Assembly: GCA_015680685.1 (NCBI GenBank)
Contig: MNCI01011966.1
Span: 62,001 to 126,000, forward strand
Length of the DNA: 64,000 bases
Source of the DNA: Gnetum montanum
Lineage: Eukaryota > Streptophyta > Gnetopsida > Gnetales > Gnetaceae
Direction of reading: 5' to 3'
Positions 57,300 to 64,000 of this stretch are shown here, in pieces; positions within the stretch are counted from its first letter, which is position 1; every line of letters begins with the position of its first letter. The position numbers were made by a program, and so were the translations under genes. The notes under the pieces are model-generated. The model was given only the letters and a program-made list of their open reading frames with translations, searched no databases and was not told the origin of the DNA.

Positions 57300-58900
57300 A
57301 AAATTTTGTAAAAATTTCTATCTAATATCTTGTTCTACAAAATTGTGTCAATTGGAATCGTCATCTTAAATAAAATGAGGATTCTCTAGCATAAACAAGA
57401 TATTCTTCTTTTTCTTGCCCATGTTCCGCGTAACTAGCCACTTTCCCCATTTCAGGTTTTTCACCTTGAAGTTGTGTGAGTTGGGATAAACTCATTTTGG
57501 CCCCTTTTACAAATCAACCAAAATTCTTTTCCTCCATTTGGGCTTAAACTGAAAAATAAAACAACCAGTTTTAAATTTTGAATCTTAGTGTCATTCTTGC
57601 ACCACACATCATGACCTGATTTTCATTCTGAAATGAGTTATACCACTCTTATCCTATTTTGGAAATTGGAAAAATGGCGAATTTACCCATTTCGTATTTC
57701 ATACCATAAGCATCGTATGTGCTGAGATGCGGAAAATGGTCTTTCACTAATCTCGATTTGTATATGAAATGGACTAAAATAGGGTCGTTGTTCAACTCAT
57801 GTCATCTGAAACTGGGCAAAAATGGATTTATCCCACTTGGCAAATCTGGACAAATGGCCGCTTTAACAATGTCGATAGTTTTGCCAGAGAAAGCGCATGT
57901 TTTCTGAATTGTAATATGGCACTTGATCTAGGACCCATATTTTATGGCCAAATTTTAACTTTTATGAATGCATTGGCTGTGTATCGATTTTACTAAATTG
58001 AAAGAAATCAATGTCAATGAACTATGATAGACATGTCTTTGGCCTATTTTATTAAAGTGAGATAATCATAAAGTGGCCGAATAGCAATATGGACTAAATG
58101 AGTTTTATCCCATTTGGGAGATACGGGAATGACCATTTTATTCATTTGGATTTTTGGATCATTAAGTCACATTTTTTTAAATATGTATCATTAAGCACCT
58201 AAACTAAAATAACTTTGACTTTTTCCATTTCGAAAATGAGACAAAAGGGATTTATCCCATTTTGCTAATGGAATGAATGATAACTATCCCATTTAACATA
58301 TGAAGGAAAAATGGCTACTTAGTGAACTTTGATTGTTGGGATAGAGAAGCCACATGTTTGTGCTAGAACTAGGACACACATCTTACCATCAAATTCAACT
58401 TGTACTAATTAATATTGTCCACATCTCTTTATTTATCTAAACTGGAAGAAATCAACTTTGGCAAAATAGTAAACTAGGACAAATGCATTTAAGCCAACTT
58501 TGGCTTTTCTCCATGGCTAGTGAACTAGAAGAGATTAACTTTGCCTCATTTCAAAAAATGGCCAAAACCCTCTTTGCTTTATTTCAATTTTTATGCCAAT
58601 TTATTCAAAAAAATTGAAACTAGTTTCTTGGTCTAAATTTTTGGTTGTAGATCTGTTGTCCCCTTTTTTGAAATGAAATAAATATGAACCAGGTGAATAG
58701 CAAAATAGGCCAACTGAACTTTATCCCATTTGGGAGGTAAGAAGATAGCATTTTTCTCATTTCAATGTTTAGACCATATAGTCACAGATTTTTCACTCAT
58801 GTCATCTAGTGCCTGAACTGGGATAAACTTGATTTTTCCCATTTCACAAATGGGATGAATGGATTTTATCCCTTTTTGATCTTCATGCTAAATTTACCAA
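57300..58900. repeat. Degenerate dispersed repeat around TTTATCCCATTTGGGAGAT
   Basis: The phrase (GGA/GAG)TTTTATCCCATTTGG followed by AAAT or GGGA and AATGRCCATTT recurs near 57826, 58100, 58250, 58718 and 58862, with related GGATAAACTYRATTTTTCCC near 57485 and 58818. Other shared words are TTTTGGATC..TAAGTCACA and CATTTCGAAAATGGG. Spacing is irregular (about 140-470 bp). No coding frame longer than 65 codons occurs. The nature is unknown, perhaps an old tandem array or LTR. Confidence 0.6.
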
Positions 58901-61039
58901 CATGGATAATTCATTATATGAACTAGAATATCTTAGTCCTTAATGAATGACATCATCATAGTACCAATCCAATCCTATGCTTCTTCCTGGTCAAATAACT
59001 AAATGGGCCTTAACATTGTACATTGGCCAAATAAAACAAATATCATCGGGCCCACAAAAGATATCATAGACACATTTTGGTCCATTTCATTTACTTAGGA
59101 TACAACTTTTTATTTTCACTCAAGGTTTGTACTTTAAGACCTCTTTGGAATCGAAGCTCCATCACTACTATGTTCATGTCAATATAATCATTACAAAATG
59201 GCCTTTAATACTTTAGTGAGATGGGCTAAAGCCTATTATGTCATGAACTCTACCTTATGTTATTCTTTTCTATTCCACATCATGGTAGAATTGTAACAAC
59301 ACTTTTGTGATCTTTCTTCAAGAATTTAGCTAGCAAATAGCCCAAAATTTAAGATTGGCTTTTTGTATAAAACTACCCATTTACTATATGTACATGTTGC
59401 AATATTCAAGGCTAGATTTGTAGGAAAGCTATTCAATTTCTTGATTTATGTTAAGAGATAGCTGAAAGAGATAGATAATTAAAATATACACAAAACAATT
59501 AATTTCTTAAATTAATTTTTTCATCTTGTTAATAGATTTTCATTGTTATTTATAATTAGTTACATTAGCTCATTTACCATCAAAGGCAATTTGGGGGCAT
59601 CTATGCCTTGGCGGATGTAGAGACCAGTAGCCACCTAAAATGAGTTTAATCAGAAATCTATTGCTCTATAGCAAAGTTATTCTTGATTCTACCATAGCTT
59701 TTAGCTAGCACTAGAAGAAGGACTAACCTTTCTATTTTGACTTTTCCTTTTGAAATTAGAAGTAAGATACAACAATGAACCAACAATAATAATATGTACA
59801 AAATTCTCTACCAATGGCTAATCTTTCATCACTACAAACACCATAAAATGAGTTCAACTAAATCTTCCTAACTTTGTAAAGAAGCCCTTGTTAACTAGCT
59901 TTGTGAATGGCCTCAAATCATAGTAGTGATATTACACATTGCATTTTGAAACCAAATACTAAGAGTAAACTACTTTTGTTAACTACTAATCAAAACTCTA
60001 TGACACATTTACTACTAATTCATAGTGACTAGGAAAAGTAGAGTGAATTTTAAGCCTCTTCATTGAAGTCTTTTTCGTGGTGGAGGAAGAATCTTCACCA
60101 TGAGAAGATCCAACAAAAAGCCTAGATTGTGATGGTAGTGTTTGCAATAGTGATTTTGAAATTATACACTCAAAAGAATTTGGAGAACATGATTTGTTAG
60201 TGCAATCCTTTTGGCATGAGTCATGTGATTTAAATTTAGTTCTTTTGCCACAAGACATTTTTCCAAATAGTAATTATGAAACTGCAAAATTTAGGGTTTC
60301 AAAAAATTCTATAGAAAAACCTTAGAATTAGAAGTTGCATACTATTAAATTGATCATACATGCTATAATAGCTGAAAGGGAAATATATTTAGAATGAAAG
60401 ATACCACAAACAATCTAGAAAGATTAAGAAAACAAATAACAAAATAAGGACCCTACTTTACACATGGTTTTTGCCCAAATTATATAGATTATAAATGAAT
60501 ATAGGATATTGGACTTATTGCAAATTATTTTTAAAGAAATAAATTATAATCTAATTTTCAAATGAAACATTCTTCATTCTTTATTTATAATTTTTGAAAA
60601 AACAAAAAACAACAAATGAAAAAGTAGATTTACAAGATTTATAAATATACTCGCATTTATTACATTTACCAACCTTTTCACTATGTAAACCTTATGATGA
60701 TCATATAGATCAATGTAAACTTTCTTTAGTACTATGTTAAGTTTGATAATTTTCTGAATCACAAGATCCAAGAAAATAAAAAAATAGTTATAATGATATA
60801 ATTTGACATATACCTATCATGTTTTAATAACATCTTTGTTGGTGTGAGCACCATGATGTGAGTATTAGTATATTGTGCATGTTCAAGAAGGTAGAAAACA
60901 TCATCTAAGATATAAGTCAAATACCTAATATTTATCTCATATTGATCATGATACTTACACAAGAATGTCCAAAAATATTTAGAGGTATGGTACAACTATC
61001 ATGATGCTTAAGGAAGGAAACAAGTATTTAATAATTTGA
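58901..61039. other. AT-rich stretch; one small open frame at 59998-60258 (minus)
   Basis: I see no recognised gene. A minus-strand frame of 86 codons at 59998-60258 begins MSCGKRTKFKSHDSCQKDCT, is Ser/Lys-rich with five cysteines, and has no family resemblance that I know. It may be chance or the first exon of a lost gene. The rest is low-complexity AT-rich sequence. Confidence 0.3.
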
Positions 61040-61960
61040 AGTTTAGTAGCTTTTATTCCTCAAATGACTTATGATAGGGAAATCTTGTCTCTTATTTATT
61101 TTAATTTTGGCTATGGAAGGGCTTGGCTCTTTGCTATGTCATTTGTTTGTTATTGGATAAATATGAGGTATTTGGTTAGGTTTAAATTATTTTTTTTAAC
61201 ATATTCTTAGTTTACAAATGACACTTTTATTTTCTTAAAGGGAAAGCCAACTTATGTGGAGAGGCCTCATGTAGATATCTTGTAATTTGTAAAATATCTA
61301 TCTTAAAAGTTAATCAAGCTAAGAGAATTCTTTTTAACTTTGAAGTGTACCAATATAACTTCAAACAGTATGCTTATTTGTTTAGGTATAAAATAGAATC
61401 TTTGCTTATAGTTTACCTAGGATTACCTATTTGTTTATAGTTTACCTAGGATTACCTATCTTTATTGGTAAAATGAAAACATCTATGAGGAATAAGATGT
61501 GCAATAAGATCTTCAAGAAACTAAGTGGATAAAATACTAACATGTTATGTCAAGAAATTCATCTCTAACTTATTAGATTATCTCTTCAAGATTTTTTCAT
61601 GTATTACCTCTCATGTCTAAAGGCTTCTTACTCAATTCTTCATTGTATTAAAAAGAAAGAACATTCTTTACTTTGGTCTCTATCCCAAGAACAATCCATC
61701 CATATTCTCAACTAAAAGTACATTTATATGTCATGAAAGTAAATAATATTTAATATTAAAGCTTAAACAATATTAATCGAATGCTTTTTGTACATTACAT
61801 AGATCATTGACAAAATTTATGCAACCCATATATTGGTATGATGGATATACTTTCATTAATAAACCCCTGATTTCAAAATTGTATCTCTTATTTCAAATGC
61901 CTACCTCATATGACAAGGCTTAAAAACAATTAAACAATGGTGCCAATTATTGTGGAAAAA
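61040..61960 (+). pseudogene. L1-type LINE reverse transcriptase, 3' part, decayed
   Basis: Plus-strand fragments of a non-LTR (L1-like) RT: LLFILILAMEGLGSLLCHLF at about 61090-61150, the active-site segment FTNDTFIFLKGKPTYVER from 61211, where FADD would be expected, LKVNQAKRILFNFEV (about 61295-61340), SLLIVYLGLPIC, then in another frame LPIFIGKMKTSMRNKMCNKI and YYLSCLKASYSILHCIKKKE (about 61595-61660). The sequence after 61760 weakly resembles the thumb and C-terminal part. Several frameshifts and stops are present. The 5' part of the LINE is missing, as is common for 5'-truncated insertions. Confidence 0.8.
61402..61459. repeat. 27-bp tandem duplication in the LINE fragment
   Basis: TTATAGTTTACCTAGGATTACCTAT occurs twice in a row with a short linker, within the VYLGLPI coding segment. 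It adds an out-of-place repeat of that peptide. Confidence 0.85.
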
Positions 61961-62139
61961 TTAATTTGTGAGGAAAACTTGTACAACCTTAACACTTAGA
62001 TGATTAATCTAGCTCATGGTTGTAAATGATCTGATTTTCATTTTGACAAATAGTTGGGAACACCAACAAATCAATACTCCACTTTTCAAAATCAAGTACA
62101 ACCATAAAAAGATTATGTGATGCAAGGATATGAAATGAT

Positions 62140-62290
62140 TACAAATAAACAATAAAGAAACATAATAAAAATAATAAAATGTAATGAGATAAAAAAATGA
62201 TAGAGATGATAAAATGATGAAAATGATAAAAAAATATAAAATGATGGAGATGATAAAATGCAAAGATGCAATAACCAATAATAATGATGC
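62140..62290. repeat. Low-complexity GATGATAAAAT-type repeat
   Basis: Irregular units of ATAAAATGATGGAGATGATA and related words. It is purine-rich on the plus strand, with no coding meaning. Confidence 0.85.
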
Positions 62291-62436
62291 TAGCAATGTA
62301 AAGTGAAGAGGGGTTGATACCTTCACTTAATTTAAAAAAATCTTAAAACTAAATACAACTACAACTATAGAAAATAATTAGAGGAAAATACAGATTTCCT
62401 TAGAGAAAAACAAGAGATCAAGAATGCAAAATATGC

Positions 62437-62450
62437 AAAAAAAAAAAAAA
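62437..62450 (+). repeat. A14 run
   Basis: Poly-A lies about 480 bp past the last LINE-like coding sequence, on the same strand. It could be the LINE tail, but the intervening low-complexity sequence makes that uncertain. Confidence 0.5.
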
Positions 62451-64000
62451 TATTATACTCTCAGAATTGATGCCAGTGATAATAAATCAACTTTAACTTG
62501 GGTTGATGATGAGGGGAGATAGGGCTATAGACACTTACACCATTATTACAACTAATGTCAAAGCTGATCTTGATGATGCTGGAAAAGATTTTTGATGATG
62601 TTGAGATATAGAAGAATAATGATGGGAAATAAGCAATAATGCTAGTAACTTGATGAAAACTTTAGAAACCATCAATCTTCAGGAAATAGGTGAACATGCA
62701 CTACAACATCATTGATGGAGCCATCTACAAGAGATGAGATTTGATTAATAATATATCAAAGCACGATTGGATTAGAAGAGATTGAGCACTATATTACTCA
62801 AGAAATATAGAAATATCTCCAATGATGGATGATTACGATAGATGCAAAAATCAAGAGGGTGCTAAAAGAGATCAATGTTAACCCAAGTCCTCTATTTATA
62901 GAGAAGAAAATGCCTCAATTTTAATGAAGAAATGACACCAAACTCAAAGTATCCAAAGTTCCAAAATCTTATTTTCGTCTCTAAAGAAGATATCAAATGA
63001 ATAATCAAGCATTTGAATCTTTGCAATTAATTAAAATAATTAACAATTATAGCCATCATATATGCATCCTTATCCCTTACATCTAGTCTATTTTATCAAA
63101 CCTATCAACATGTAAATCTTGATTCTTATCCCTAAAACTTAATCTATAATCTTGGAGTTGGTCCCTCTACATCCCCTCAACCAAGTATCCCTTAGTCTAT
63201 TGGTCCTAAAATCTAATCTCACTCATTAGTTCAATCCCTACCCAACATGCCTAGTTTTCCACATTATCTCCTTTCCTTTATGAAAGATATCAATTTCCAT
63301 CTTTAAACTATTAAAAATAAAATCAACAAGATCATAACATTACAATAGCTCCTATTATTCTAGCTAAACCAATCTTCTCCTCCTAGTTACAATATTTTCT
63401 TAGATTTTTACCATGAGTAGAAAGATAAATCAAAGCAAAAGAAGTCATTTTTCATCACCATTCCTTACCCTAGTACATCACCTTATCCTACCCTTCATCA
63501 AAAAAGCAATAAGCAAGAACCCTCTATCTTGGATCCTCCTCCATCATATGCCTTCCTACCTTATTCTTAATAGTCATGTAGCATCAAAAGAACTTTTATT
63601 ATAAGTTTCCATTATCTTGTCAACTAATTCCTAAACTAATAGTGTCACTACTCCCATATCTTCTACCCCTACTTATCCTATCAACAAGGCCACGCTTTAT
63701 CCCTTTGCTCCCTGCACCTCAACTTCATGTCTCGGTAAGAATTTAGCCACATTTCTTGTATCATAATCCTAGTAAAGGAGTCTCTTCAAGATCTCATCAA
63801 AGAAAATGCAAGCACAAGTGAAGATAACATCCAAATAAGAAGACATCATTTTTTTACTTCTCGTATGATTCTATACATCCTACACAAGCTTCATCTCAAA
63901 TCCATTATTAAATAACAACTCATCAAAGTACAATGTAGTAATTATCAAATCAAAAGAAATAGAGCCTCCCCATTTTTACTACACATCTACATCAATTAAA
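62451..64000. other. AT-rich end of the window; minus-strand TATAAATAG at 62892-62900
   Basis: There is no recognised gene. The minus-strand TATAAATAGAGGACTTGGG resembles the promoter/R boundary of LTRs elsewhere in the window, so part of an LTR may lie here, but I could not find its partner or ends. The 63-codon frame at 63413-63604 has no family resemblance. Confidence 0.35.

Noticed and set aside
1-64000. tRNA or rRNA genes
   Set aside because: No cloverleaf-type or rRNA sequence was noticed; only tRNA-complementary primer sites were seen.

Overview
This window looks like an intergenic stretch of a very large seed-plant genome. It is AT-rich, has no intact host gene that I can recognise, and is filled almost end to end by old, nested, heavily mutated LTR retrotransposons, plus one decayed metal-transporter gene and one LINE fragment. 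That mix of slow decay, long LTRs and large non-autonomous elements is most like a gymnosperm, probably a conifer. This is inference from style, because nothing in the window fixes the clade.

Layout. 1-3110 (minus) is a Ty3/gypsy pol fragment (RT, RNase H, a second RNase H, integrase) whose double RNase H marks the Tat lineage. 3167-39556 holds two tandem copies, A and B, of one large element of about 15 kb. Read on the minus strand, each copy runs LTR, gag, protease, then an opposite-strand multi-exon gene (5509-10994 in A, 25263-30217 in B), then an LTR built on a tandem array of about 180 bp. Neither copy has RT, RNase H or integrase. The LTR-like region between A and B is split by a Ty1/copia-type element (18174-23545) that carries gag only. 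Copy B also holds an LTR-like insertion (33345-35183) and a smaller insertion (31592-32268).

39557-42930 is a plus-strand gypsy gag-protease-RT fragment. 42960-44230 is an array of short palindromes. 44709-54680 is an unrecognised decayed ORF, interrupted by a young gypsy element (46064-53169) flanked by a perfect AAAAC target-site duplication. That element has gag-protease but no RT or integrase. 55792-57276 (minus) is an intronless, full-length, broken NRAMP-type transporter copy, probably a processed pseudogene. 57300-58900 is a degenerate non-coding repeat. 61040-61960 is the 3' part of an L1-type LINE reverse transcriptase. The remainder up to 64000 is AT-rich with little recognisable.

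How the parts relate. Three separate families here (A/B, the copia-type element and the 46064-53169 element) keep gag, with or without protease, and have lost the enzymes for reverse transcription and integration, so they would need enzymes supplied in trans. The most unusual item is the spliced opposite-strand gene inside A and B: two diverged copies keep the same exon layout, and the first exon is exactly 128 nt in both. A second theme is that the LTRs or untranslated parts of five repeat families carry arrays of short inverted motifs.
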